Of a stretch of 64,000 nucleotides of DNA, positions 7,636 through 16,277 are shown one piece after another. The DNA is from Streptomyces longispororuber (GTDB lineage Bacteria; Actinomycetota; Actinomycetes; Streptomycetales; Streptomycetaceae). Location of the stretch: assembly GCF_014656095.1 (NCBI RefSeq), contig NZ_BNBT01000002.1, positions 90,504-154,503 on the forward strand, read 5' to 3'. The first letter of the stretch is position 1; each line of letters opens with the position of its first letter. Made by a program: the position numbers and the translations under genes. The notes beneath the pieces are model-generated. The model ran no database searches. It saw only the letters and a list, made by a program, of their open reading frames with translations, and was not told the origin of the DNA.

Positions 7636-9092
7636 CGTCCCGCCCCTCGACGCCCCGTCGGAATGTTCGCCCGTACCACGAAGGCCGCCCCGGGCTCCGG
7701 GCCCGCCCGCAGCCGTCCGCCCAGGAGTTCCAGGCGTTCCCGCAGGCCCACCAGGCCGAGCCCGCTGCCGGGCAGGGGGTGCCACGAGGGTGCCTCCGGC
7801 GCGGAGTTGCGGACGCTCACCGCGAGGCTGTCCGGCAGGTAGCGCACGGACACCACGACGGTCGTACACCCGGCGTGCTTGTGCACGTTCGTGAGCGCCT
7901 CCTGTACGACGCGGTGCGCGGCCCGCTCCACCGCCGCGGGCAGCGGGCGCCGTTCGCCCTCGTCGTGCCGCTCCACCGTGAGGCCCGCGGCCCGGGACGC
8001 GTCGAGGAGGCGGTCGAGATCGGCGAGACCCGGCGCGGGAGCGCGGGGTTCGGCCGCCGTGCCGGGGGCGCGCAGCACGCCGAGGACCTCCCTGAGGTCG
8101 GTGAGGGCCTCACGGCCGGTGGCGCGGACCAGCTCCGCGGTGCGCGCGGTGTCGTCGTCGCGGGCCGCCACCTCCAGGGCCCCGGCGTGCAGCACCATCA
8201 AGGAGACCTTGTGCGCCACGACGTCGTGCATCTCCCGGGCGATGCGGGCGCGTTCGGTGATGCGCGCCTGCTCGGCGCGCGCGGCGTGCTCGCGCTCCAA
8301 GGCCGCGTGCTCGCGCTCCAGAGCCGCGTGTTCGCGTTCGAGGGCCGCGTGCTCGCGCTCCAGCGCGGCGTGTTCGCGGGCGAGGGCGGCGTGTTCGCCC
8401 TCCAGCCGTCCGGCGCGCTCGGCGAGGGCGGTCACCACCTGCCGCCTGGCGCGTACCCACAGGCCGATCACGAGCGGCATGCCGATGACGAACAGCGGGG
8501 ACAGGCCCCGTTCCACCGGCGTGATCGCGTGGTCGGGCCCGAGCGGGAAGTCGGTGCCCAGGGCGTGGTGCAGCGCGGGCACACCGAGGAGCAACGCCCC
8601 GCCGGCGGCCCCGGCGAGCGCGATATGGGCACCGCGCCGCAGCGTCGTGCCCGCGTAGTAGGACGCGGCGAGGAAGCCGGGCCAGGAGGAGAACAGCACC
8701 GCCCCCACGGCGGTCGCCGCGAACAGCGGCCACGGGTGCCGCCGCGCCACCGCCGCGGCCGCCGCGGACACGGCGGCGCACGCGATGATCGCGCCGCTGC
8801 GGACGGCCTCGCTGTCGGCCGCGACCGCCCACCACGCGGCCGGCCACGGCAGGGGCTCCACCGGGGACGCGAAACGGTCCGCGGCGAGCACCAGGTCGTC
8901 CGACAGGCGGTCCGAGTAGAAGACGAGCGTGACCGCGAACACGGCGAGGCCGACCACCCACGTCCGGCGCGCCCCGGCACCGCGCGCCGCCGCGCCGTAC
9001 GCCGTCACCGCCCCGCTCGTCGCCGTCCCACCCGTCACCGCCCCACCGGAACTCACGCCGGAAGTCACGCCGGAAGTCACGCCGGAAGTCAC
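7632..9092 (-). CDS. Sensor histidine kinase, HisKA_3/NarX type
   Basis: 486 residues at most. After a TSGV-repeat N-terminus come about five membrane segments (residues 44-235), then a coiled-coil linker of six EHAALER heptads (about 240-285), the HisKA_3 phosphorylation motif EMHDVVAHKVSLMVLHAG (His about 297) and an HATPase_c domain (EALTNVHKHAG, GLGLVGLRERLELLGG). It should phosphorylate the regulator that overlaps its 3' end. The start is ambiguous: several in-frame GTGs lie in a 12-bp repeat just after an in-frame TAG, and no ribosome site is obvious. The stimulus is unknown. Confidence 0.88.
   Translation of the reverse strand: MTSGVTSGVTSGVSSGGAVTGGTATSGAVTAYGAAARGAGARRTWVVGLAVFAVTLVFYSDRLSDDLVLAADRFASPVEPLPWPAAWWAVAADSEAVRSGAIIACAAVSAAAAAVARRHPWPLFAATAVGAVLFSSWPGFLAASYYAGTTLRRGAHIALAGAAGGALLLGVPALHHALGTDFPLGPDHAITPVERGLSPLFVIGMPLVIGLWVRARRQVVTALAERAGRLEGEHAALAREHAALEREHAALEREHAALEREHAALEREHAARAEQARITERARIAREMHDVVAHKVSLMVLHAGALEVAARDDDTARTAELVRATGREALTDLREVLGVLRAPGTAAEPRAPAPGLADLDRLLDASRAAGLTVERHDEGERRPLPAAVERAAHRVVQEALTNVHKHAGCTTVVVSVRYLPDSLAVSVRNSAPEAPSWHPLPGSGLGLVGLRERLELLGGRLRAGPEPGAAFVVRANIPTGRRGAGR
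8284..8409 (-). repeat. 21-bp tandem coding repeat (heptad coiled coil) in the kinase gene
   Basis: Six 21-bp units encode (R)EHAALE heptads between the last membrane segment and the phospho-His helix. Each unit is exactly one heptad, so copy-number change would lengthen the coiled coil by two helical turns without changing phase. Confidence 0.85.
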
Positions 9093-9095
9093 GCC
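9048..9095 (-). repeat. 12-bp tandem repeat carrying the kinase start codons
   Basis: Four copies of a 12-mer (plus-strand GGAAGTCACGCC, first copy GGAACTCACGCC) encode TSGV and give successive in-frame GTG starts. Confidence 0.7.
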
Positions 9096-9306
9096 GGAAG
9101 TCTAGGAAGGCGCCGCGGCCCCGCGAATCGGCCGATCGTCTCGACGCGTACTACCTGAGGATGACATCGCCCGTCGCTCCGCTCTGTTGCCCGCGTGTTG
9201 CAGGACCGTGGCCGAACGGCCCGACGGCTTCCCCGTGGTCGTGCCCCTCATTACGGTGCCGTGCGAAGGGAACCGGAGAGCCCTGGTCCCAGAAGGTGAG
9301 GACGCC

Positions 9307-9795
9307 GTGTCCGCGACCGACGAGTACCTGACCAACAACACCGCGTACGCGGCCTCCTTCCGCGGTCCGCTGCCCCTCCCCCCGTCCCGGCAGGTGGCGG
9401 TCGTCGCCTGCATGGACGCCCGGCTGAACGTGTACGCGCTCCTCGGCCTCGGTGAGGGCGAGGCGCACGTCATCCGCAACGCGGGCGGGGTGGTCACCGA
9501 CGACGCGATCCGTTCGCTCGCCATCAGCCAACGCCTGCTGGGGACCCGGGAGATCATCCTGATCCACCACACCGACTGCGGCATGCTCACCTTCACCGAC
9601 GACGACTTCAAGCGGCGGATCGAGGAGGAGACCGGGCTGCGTCCGCCGTGGGCCGCCGAGGCGTTCCGCGACCTGGAGGACGACGTACGCCAGTCCGTCC
9701 GGCGCGTCACTTCGAGCCCGTTCGTCCCGCACACCGCGTCCGTCCGCGGCTTCGTCTTCGACGTCGCCACGGGACGCCTCAGCGAGGTGAAGTAG
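9307..9795 (+). CDS. Beta-class carbonic anhydrase
   Basis: 162 residues from GTG at 9307 (GGTGAGG upstream). Interconverts CO2 and bicarbonate in the cytoplasm. Zinc-site motifs are present: CMDARLN (Cys with the Asp-Arg dyad, about residue 35) and HHTDCGML (His and Cys, about residues 87-91). Length and the NTAYAASF N-terminus match short actinobacterial beta-carbonic anhydrases of the Rv1284 type. Stands alone, followed by a strong hairpin. Confidence 0.88.
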   Translation: MSATDEYLTNNTAYAASFRGPLPLPPSRQVAVVACMDARLNVYALLGLGEGEAHVIRNAGGVVTDDAIRSLAISQRLLGTREIILIHHTDCGMLTFTDDDFKRRIEEETGLRPPWAAEAFRDLEDDVRQSVRRVTSSPFVPHTASVRGFVFDVATGRLSEVK

Positions 9796-9861
9796 CGGCG
9801 GTCTCCCGGGAGTGCGGTTCCCTACCGTTACGGTGTGACCGGTCCGGCCGGTCGGCCGGTT

Positions 9862-9889
9862 GGTCCGCGCCGGGGCGTCGGCGCGGACC
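9862..9889 (+). terminator. Hairpin after the carbonic anhydrase gene
   Basis: Perfect 11-bp stem GGTCCGCGCCG / CGGCGCGGACC with a 6-nt loop, 66 nt after the stop codon. There is no T-tract, as is usual in Streptomyces. Confidence 0.55.
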
Positions 9890-9998
9890 ACGGGGGTGGC
9901 CGGGGCGGTTCCGGTCCTCCGGGGGAGACTGGGGCCCGCTGCCGGAAGCGGGACCGCAGCTCCGCCGACGGCCGGAGGGAAGGGGGGAAAGGGGAGGC

Positions 9999-10547
9999 AT
10001 GGCATCTGTCCACGAGGTCGAGCTGCTGGCCGCCCAGGCGCATGACGGCCAGTACGACAAGGCCGGCGTGCCCTACGTCGAGCACGTGCGCGCCGTGGCC
10101 GCGGGACTCGCGCCATTCGGTGCCCAGCTCGTCATGGCGGGCCTGCTGCACGACGTCCTGGAGGACACCGACCGGACCGCCGAGGACCTGCTGGGCGCGG
10201 GGGTGCCGGCGCGGGTCGTCGCCGTCGTCCAGGCCGTGACGAACGAGCCCGACGTGCCGTACGAGGTGATGCTCCGGCGCATCACCGGCGACCCCTGGGC
10301 GACGCTCGTGAAGATCGCGGACAACGCCCACAACTCCCGCCCCGACCGCGCCGCCCGGCTGCCCCGCGAGCAGCGGGAGCGCCTCGCGGCGAAGTACCGC
10401 GCGGCGCGTGCCGTCCTGTGGCCCGCCGCGCGGCGGAGCGACATCGAGGCCATCGCCCGCCGCGTCAATCCCGCGCTGCTCGCCGAGCTGGACGGCCACG
10501 GGCCCGGCCCGCGCGCACAGGCCGGGTCGTCGCCGAGGGAGACCTAG
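9999..10547 (+). CDS. HD-domain hydrolase, MESH1/SpoT-like small (p)ppGpp hydrolase candidate
   Basis: 182 residues, ATG preceded by GGGGAGGC. HD-superfamily metal ligands appear in SpoT/MESH1 order: AAQAHDGQYDKAGVPYVEHVRAVA (His), GLLHDVLEDTD (HD followed by ED) and VKIADNAHNSRPDR (Asp). The single-domain size fits small alarmone hydrolases, which remove pyrophosphate from (p)ppGpp; it lacks synthetase, TGS and ACT domains. Substrate is inferred from motif similarity; MESH1-type enzymes can also act on NADPH. Downstream of, but separate from, the carbonic anhydrase. Confidence 0.75.
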   Translation: MASVHEVELLAAQAHDGQYDKAGVPYVEHVRAVAAGLAPFGAQLVMAGLLHDVLEDTDRTAEDLLGAGVPARVVAVVQAVTNEPDVPYEVMLRRITGDPWATLVKIADNAHNSRPDRAARLPREQRERLAAKYRAARAVLWPAARRSDIEAIARRVNPALLAELDGHGPGPRAQAGSSPRET

Positions 10548-10613
10548 GACGGCCTCGGAGGCTGCCCCCGGCCGGAGAGCCAGGCTCTGCCGGGGAGGCC
10601 CCGCGCGTCCGCG

Positions 10614-11396
10614 TCACTCCGTGCGGTGGTCCGCCCCGGCGATGCGCGCCGAGACGCACGGGTCCTCGTCGCGGTAGCCGAGGCGGTCGTAGAGCCGTCG
10701 CGCGGGGACGTTGTCGGCGAGCTGCCACAGCGTGCACACGCCGTACTCGCGTACGGCGTACCGGGTCAGCCAGGCGGTGAGGGCGGCGCCGAGCCCCTGG
10801 CCGCGCTGGGCGGCGTCGGTGGCGACGGACGCCATCAGGGGCGTGCCGCTGTCGCGCAGCCTGCTCAGGGCGCCGCACGCGACGAGCCGCCCGTGCGCGT
10901 CGCGGATCCCGGCCCAGAGGCGGACGTCGGCGGAGCCGGGGCCCGTGGAGTGGCGCGGGCTGTGTGCGGCGAGGAAGGCGCCGAGTTCGTCGTGGTGGTC
11001 CGCGCCGAGTGCGACCACCCGGTCCTCGTGCGGCGTGACCGGCGGCTCCGTGAGCGTCCAGCGGAACACCCACTCGACGACCTCGGTGAGCGGCAGCCGC
11101 TCCCCCACGAGCGCTTCGGCCCCCCGGGGCCCCGTGAACTCGCCCACCACGTCGGGCAGTTCGCGCTCGGCGCGCAGGACGAGGTCCGCCGCAGCCCGCG
11201 CGTCGCCGACGCTCCACACGTGTCCGCGCCCGGTGTCGAGCCAGGCGACGGCGCCGTCGCCGGACCAGCCGGACCGGTCGTCCTGGCGCCGCCGGGCGGC
11301 GCCGAAGCGCAGCAGCGCGGCACCGGACCGGTGCTCCAGGCCTTGGTCGAACAGGTCGGTGGTCCGGGTGGTCCGGGAGACAGTCGTGGCCTGCAT
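10614..11396 (-). CDS. GNAT-family N-acetyltransferase
   Basis: 260 residues from ATG at 11396. The C-terminal half is a GNAT fold: GRLVACGALSRL, then LMASVATDAAQRGQGLGAALTAWLTRYA (acetyl-CoA loop, R/Q-x-x-G-x-G/A type) and NVPARRLYDRLGYRDED. The N-terminal half (about 1-120) is variable and probably a degenerate GNAT or substrate-binding domain. Substrate unknown. Sits between the HD hydrolase and the tRNA-like gene with no operon partner. Confidence 0.8.
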   Translation of the reverse strand: MQATTVSRTTRTTDLFDQGLEHRSGAALLRFGAARRRQDDRSGWSGDGAVAWLDTGRGHVWSVGDARAAADLVLRAERELPDVVGEFTGPRGAEALVGERLPLTEVVEWVFRWTLTEPPVTPHEDRVVALGADHHDELGAFLAAHSPRHSTGPGSADVRLWAGIRDAHGRLVACGALSRLRDSGTPLMASVATDAAQRGQGLGAALTAWLTRYAVREYGVCTLWQLADNVPARRLYDRLGYRDEDPCVSARIAGADHRTE

Positions 11397-11778
11397 CGCT
11401 CTCAGCAAAGGAAGGGGGTATGGGTACGAGTTCCGGGCGGTCGGCTCCGCGGCCGACCGGGCGCGCCGCGGGGGCAGCCGTGGCCGAGGGGTCGAGGTCG
11501 GGGGCCCCGGCAGCAACTGCGCGTGGCGCGCGCCCGGCCGGCCGGGACGGACACTCTGACATACGTGCCCCGGGGCGGGGCAAATCGGCGTCCGACCTGG
11601 CCTTTGTTCCCGTGGGCAGGGCACGCGGGCCGGAGCCCGGGCGCGCCCCCGGCCACCCGGAACAGCCGCCCGCACCCGGCGCCCTCAGGGCGCGCCGGGT
11701 CCGCTGGCGCGGGCCACCGCCGTACGCGGCGGCCGGCGCGGGGAGCGTCGTACGGGCGGACCGTCGCGCGTGCCGGCC

Positions 11779-11867
<89 letters not shown>

Positions 11868-11998
11868 CTCACCCCGGGGAACGGTCAGTGCGGACCGTCC
11901 CCCGAGGCACCCTCAGACTGCCCCCGCCTCCTGATCCGGCGCTGACGGGCGCCTGGAACGGGGCGGCGGGGCGTCGTCACGGCCCTGGCGGGCCCGGG

Positions 11999-12883
11999 TC
12001 ACGGCCGCTCGGCCCCGGCGGCCGTGAGCGCGGCGACGTCGGCGAGGACCCGTGCCGCCGGGGCCGGGTCGACGAGCCACTTGAGGTGGCTGCCCGCCAC
12101 GGTGCGGACGTCGTAGGGGTTGTCCGGCGTGAGCGCGTCGCCCTCGCGGATCAGCCGGTCCTGGGCGGCGAGCGGGATGCTCGCGTCGTCCGCCAGGCGT
12201 ACGTAGGTCTTGGGTATGCGGCCCCAGGTGGCGGCCTGCGCCCGGTCGGCGGAGGTGCCGACGTCCAGGTTCTCGTCGGGCTGGAAGGTGTTGAGGAAGG
12301 TCAGGAACTCCTCGTCGGTGCCGTCGGCGAGGAAGGCCGCCTTGAAGGCCGCGAGGGCGGCCGGGTCCGCGGTGCGGAAGTTGACGCGCAGCAGGCCGAG
12401 TTCGGCGGGGTTCCCGGCCATGGCCAGGGCCAGTGAGGCGGCGTCGACCGAGGCCATCTCAGGCTCGGCGTAGTAGTCGTTGACGTCCAGGTCGACCGGG
12501 CACCAGGCCGAGACGTAGACGATGCGGTCGATCAGGTCCGGCCGCGCGTTGGCGGCGGCGGTGGCCGTGATGCCGCCGCGGCTGTGCGAGACGAGGATCA
12601 CGGGCCCGTTCTCCTTGGCCCGTTCCAGGACCCCGATCAGGTGCGCGGCGTTGTCGGCGAGCGTGACCCCCTTGATCGCGCCGGGCGCCGCGGCGAGCCC
12701 TTCGAGGTCCTGCGGCGCCTGGTAGGCGCGCGTGTACGTGGCCCCGAATCCGTGCCCGGGCAGGTCCACGGCGACCGAACGGTGCCCGAGGAGGCCGAGT
12801 TCGGCCTGGAGCGGCGCGAAGGAGAAGGAGTTCGCGAAGGCTCCATGCACCAGGATGAACGTCGGTTGCATCGGTCCACTCAC
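11999..12883 (-). CDS. Alpha/beta-fold hydrolase (EstC/pyrethroid-hydrolase-like)
   Basis: 294 residues from GTG at 12883, chosen because GGAGG lies 8 nt upstream; an ATG four codons later is the alternative. Motifs: VHGAF oxyanion loop near the start, nucleophile elbow SHSRGG (about residue 100), and a late His in VAGSHLKWLVDP. Related proteins hydrolyse esters; no substrate can be named. No signal peptide. Lies divergent from the ECF41 sigma factor, whose family often controls an adjacent enzyme gene, but no ECF41-type promoter was seen in front of this gene. Confidence 0.8.
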   Translation of the reverse strand: MSGPMQPTFILVHGAFANSFSFAPLQAELGLLGHRSVAVDLPGHGFGATYTRAYQAPQDLEGLAAAPGAIKGVTLADNAAHLIGVLERAKENGPVILVSHSRGGITATAAANARPDLIDRIVYVSAWCPVDLDVNDYYAEPEMASVDAASLALAMAGNPAELGLLRVNFRTADPAALAAFKAAFLADGTDEEFLTFLNTFQPDENLDVGTSADRAQAATWGRIPKTYVRLADDASIPLAAQDRLIREGDALTPDNPYDVRTVAGSHLKWLVDPAPAARVLADVAALTAAGAERP

Positions 12884-13207
12884 TTTCCGTTCCTCCGCGG
12901 CGCCGGCGGCGCGCGTGCCCGGGTACGGGCCGCCGCCGCGAGCGCCGCCGCCTCGCGGGCCGTCCCGTCGCGGGCGGCGGCGGCCGGGGCGGGGGCGGGT
13001 GTGGTCGTGAGCGCGGAGGTGTCGTTCGAAGGACGGCGCGGACGGTCGTCCGCGCCGGGAGGTCACCGTACTCAGCCAAGATCATCCGCACTACTGGTAC
13101 GAGTCCCTCCGCTTTTCCGGTTCTCCGGTTTTCCGGCGCCGAGTGCTCGCGAGGGCCCCCGGCCCGCACAGCGGCGCGGCGATGTGACGCAGGCCACCGC
13201 GCTCGGG

Positions 13208-13234
13208 TGTCACACGGCGGCGGGCAGCGGCGTC
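13208..13234 (+). promoter_or_regulatory. ECF41-type promoter in front of its own sigma gene
   Basis: TGTCACA at 13208-13214, exactly 16 nt, then CGTC at 13231-13234. This matches the published ECF41 target promoter pattern (TGTCACA-N16-CGTC) and lies 43 bp upstream of the sigma-factor start, implying autoregulation. Confidence 0.75.
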
Positions 13235-13276
13235 GTGTGCGTGACAGGAACGAGCCCGAACAGGCAGGAGCCGGCC

Positions 13277-14305
13277 ATGACCGAGGACCGCGACGAGCAG
13301 ACCACCGGCACCACCACCACGTGCCCGGCCCCTGCCGACGACGGCCGTGGGGAGACCGCCGCGGACGACGGCCCTCATGTGACCGCCACCGACAACGACC
13401 GCATGGGGACCGTCATCGACGACGCCAAGCGCATGGAGACCGCCGCCCGGACGTTCGTCGTCCACCGCAACCTGCTCTTCACCGTCGCCTACGAGCTGCT
13501 CGGCTCCGCCGCCGACGCCGAGGACGTCCTCCAGGAGACCTGGCTGCGCTGGGCCGGTGTGGACCTCGGCGCGGTCCGCGACCAGCGGGCGTACCTGGTG
13601 CGGATGACCACGCGGCAGGCCCTGACCCGGCTCCGTACGCTGCGTCGGCGCAAGGAGTCCTACGTCGGTCCGTGGCTGCCGGAGCCGCTGCTGACGGCAC
13701 CGGACGTGGCCGACGACGTGGAGCTGGCCGACAGCGTGTCGATGGCCATGCTGCTCGTCCTGGAGACGCTCGCGCCGACCGAGCGCGCGGTCTTCGTGCT
13801 GCGCGAGGTGTTCGAGCTGGCGTACGACGACATCGCGGAGGCCGTGGAGAAGACGCCCGCCGCGGTCCGGCAGATCGCGCACCGGGCCCGGGCCCATGTC
13901 GCGGCGCGCCGCCCGCGCGGCCTCGTGACCCCGGCCGAGACCCGCGCCGCGCTCGCGGCGTTCCGGCGGGCCCTGGAGACCGGCGACGTACAGCGGCTCC
14001 TCGACGTCATCGCGCCGGACGTCGTGCTGCTGACCGACGGCGGCGGCGTGGTGCGGGCGGCCCTGGCCCCCGTCGTGGGGGCCGAGGCGGTGGCCCGGGT
14101 GCTGGGCAGGATCCACGCCGGGATGTCACTGCGGCAGGTACAGGTCAACGGCCATCCGGCCCTCGTGCTGCGCCTGGACGGCCGCGTCGACACGGTCCTC
14201 GCGGTCCGCGTCGACGACGGCCTCGTCACGGGGCTCTACGCCGTCCGCAACCCGGAGAAGCTGGCGCGGCACGGCCGGGCGACGGCCGAGCCGCTGAGCC
14301 GCTGA
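13277..14305 (+). CDS. RNA polymerase sigma factor, ECF41 family, with SnoaL-like C-terminal domain
   Basis: 342 residues, ATG with CAGGAG upstream. After a charged N-terminal extension (about 1-55), sigma region 2 reads RNLLFTVAYELLGSAADAEDVLQETWLRW and region 4 follows (LAPTERAVFVLREVFELAYDDIAEAVEKTPAAVRQIAHRAR). ECF41 hallmarks are present: WLPEPL between the sigma domains and DGGG in the C-terminal SnoaL-like domain, which controls activity in this family instead of a membrane anti-sigma factor. Unlike typical ECF41 loci, no carboxymuconolactone-decarboxylase-type partner is adjacent; neighbours are an alpha/beta hydrolase and a convergent permease. Confidence 0.9.
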   Translation: MTEDRDEQTTGTTTTCPAPADDGRGETAADDGPHVTATDNDRMGTVIDDAKRMETAARTFVVHRNLLFTVAYELLGSAADAEDVLQETWLRWAGVDLGAVRDQRAYLVRMTTRQALTRLRTLRRRKESYVGPWLPEPLLTAPDVADDVELADSVSMAMLLVLETLAPTERAVFVLREVFELAYDDIAEAVEKTPAAVRQIAHRARAHVAARRPRGLVTPAETRAALAAFRRALETGDVQRLLDVIAPDVVLLTDGGGVVRAALAPVVGAEAVARVLGRIHAGMSLRQVQVNGHPALVLRLDGRVDTVLAVRVDDGLVTGLYAVRNPEKLARHGRATAEPLSR

Positions 14306-14311
14306 GCCGGT

Positions 14312-15637
14312 TCAGCCCGTGGTCCCGGCCCGGCGGTGCCGGGCCGCGACGGCGGCGAGGAGCGCGCCGACGGCGAGCACGGCCAGCCCGCGCAGCCACA
14401 CGTCCCTCTCGATCTGCGTGGCCAGGACCACGCAGGACAGGGCGCCGAGCACGGGCAGCACCGTGGGCGCCCGGAAGTGGTCCCGGTCGGCCGGGACGCG
14501 CCGCAGCACCAGCGCGGCGGTGTTCACGAGGAAGAAGACGACCAGCAGCAGGAGCACCAGCGTGGAGGCCAGCGTGGCCACGCTGCCGGTCAGGGCGAGA
14601 AGCAGGGAGAGCGCCGCCGTGACGGCGATGGCCGCCCACGGGGTGCGCCGCCCGGGCAGGACGCGGGTCAGGACGCCGGGCAGCAGGCCGTCCCGGGCCA
14701 TGCCGAAGGCCAGGCGGGAGGACATGATGCCGGTGAGCAGCGCCCCGTTGGCGACGGCCACCAGGGCGATGACGCTGAAGACCCGCGGCGGCACCCCGCC
14801 GGCCTCCTTGACGACCTCGAGCAGGGGCCCGCTGCTGTCCACCAGGGTGTGCGTGGGCACGGCCGCCGCGGCGACGCAGCCGACCAGCACGTACACGAGC
14901 CCGGCCGTGAGCAGCGCGCCGAACAGGGCGCGGGGGTAGGAGCGCCGCGGGTCGCGGGTCTCCTCGGCGACGTTGACGGACGTCTCGAAGCCGACGAAGG
15001 AGTAGTACGCGAGGACGGCGCCGCTCAGCACCGCCGCGACGGGCCCGCTCCCCTCCGTGCCGACCTCGGTCAGGCGGCCGAGGTCCCCGTCGCCGCGGGC
15101 CAGGACCCAGGCGCCGAGCGCGATGACGAGGACGAGTCCGCCGACCTCGACGACGGTGGCGACGACGTTGGCCCGGGTGGACTCCTTGATGCCGCGCAGG
15201 TTCAGCAGCGCGAGCGCGCCCAGGAACACGAACGCCACCAGGGCGACGGGCAGCGTGACGAACTCGGCGAGGTAGTCCCCGGCGAACCCGCGGGCCAGCG
15301 CCGCCACCGACACCACCCCGGCGGCCAGCATGCAGAAACCGGCGAGGAAGCCCACGAACGGGCCGTAGGCCAGCGTGGTGTAGTGGGAGGCGCCGCCCGC
15401 CCTCGGGAACCGCGTGGCCAGCTCCGCGTAGGAGGCCGCGGTCAGCATGGCCAGACCCAGGGCCACGGCCAGCGGCAGCCACACCGCGGGCCCGGACTCG
15501 GCGGCGACCTGGCCCACCAGCACGTACACCCCCGCTCCCAGGACGTCGCCGAGGATGAAGAAGTACAGGAGCGTGGTGGTGAGGGTCTTGCGCAGGGGTG
15601 ACGGGCGTGCCGTCGACGGGTCTTGCGTGTCGTTCAT
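14312..15637 (-). CDS. APC-superfamily amino acid permease
   Basis: 441 residues from ATG at 15637; a GTG 33 nt upstream is possible. Twelve hydrophobic segments span most of the protein. The first helix carries GDVLGAGVYVLVGQVAAESGP, the GAGIY-type unwound substrate site of APC transporters, and GVxxYSFVGFETSVNVAEETRDPRRSYPRA is the conserved segment 6-7 region. An amino acid or amine is the likely substrate; specificity cannot be read. Its stop lies six bases from the sigma-factor stop (convergent). Confidence 0.88.
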   Translation of the reverse strand: MNDTQDPSTARPSPLRKTLTTTLLYFFILGDVLGAGVYVLVGQVAAESGPAVWLPLAVALGLAMLTAASYAELATRFPRAGGASHYTTLAYGPFVGFLAGFCMLAAGVVSVAALARGFAGDYLAEFVTLPVALVAFVFLGALALLNLRGIKESTRANVVATVVEVGGLVLVIALGAWVLARGDGDLGRLTEVGTEGSGPVAAVLSGAVLAYYSFVGFETSVNVAEETRDPRRSYPRALFGALLTAGLVYVLVGCVAAAAVPTHTLVDSSGPLLEVVKEAGGVPPRVFSVIALVAVANGALLTGIMSSRLAFGMARDGLLPGVLTRVLPGRRTPWAAIAVTAALSLLLALTGSVATLASTLVLLLLVVFFLVNTAALVLRRVPADRDHFRAPTVLPVLGALSCVVLATQIERDVWLRGLAVLAVGALLAAVAARHRRAGTTG

Positions 15638-15751
15638 GGACCACGTGTGCCCGCTCCGGGCCCGTGACACCCGGTGCCCCCGCCACTTGCCCCCGCCCGG
15701 GCGGATACCGGTGCGCCGGCCGCGTCCCTTCGGACAGGACTCGGACAGGGC

Positions 15752-16200
15752 TCAAGACAGGCACCGGAGCATCGCCGAGCAGCCGTCCGGGACGTCACTG
15801 TGAGTGACGGAAGCGAGCAGCCCGGAGGGACCGAGCAGTGCGTTCCAGGCAACGTCGTCGGCCCGGTCGGCCGAGCGGGCGTCCACGCACGCGATCACCG
15901 TGTCGAAGAGGACGAGGACCTCACTGGGCTCGGGCCGGTCAACCTGCGGAGCCCGGTAAGGGACCGACAGCCGAGGAGAGGGTCGGAGCTCCGGTCCGGA
16001 TCCGGACGCTGCCGCAGCGTCTTCGCCCCTGCCGGGGAGGTTCGAGTTGGTCGACGCGGTGGAGCATGCGTACGGCGGTGGTCCGCACCAGTCCCGCAAC
16101 GGGCTCGGCCAGTGCCGAGAGGCCGCATGCGGCGAGGCAGGTGGACCGCGACCGCACTGGACGCCCCAGCCGCTGGCGAGATCCCGTAGGTCCTCGGCAC
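15752..16200 (-). pseudogene. Decayed gene on the minus strand, at least one frameshift
   Basis: Codon-like composition on the minus strand jumps between frames: about 16000-16150 reads LAACGLSALAEPVAGLVRTT..., and 15752-15900 reads EVLVLFDTVIACVDARSADR... ending in TGA at 15752. Neither piece has a convincing start. Family unknown. This fills the gap between the APC permease and the HD protein and marks the left edge of a zone rich in gene debris. Confidence 0.35.
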
Positions 16201-16277
16201 TTTCGCTACTGCCAGGAAGGCCAACTCCGCTCCTACGCTGCTCACATCCCCCCTCCCCGACGGAAAGGCGAACCATC

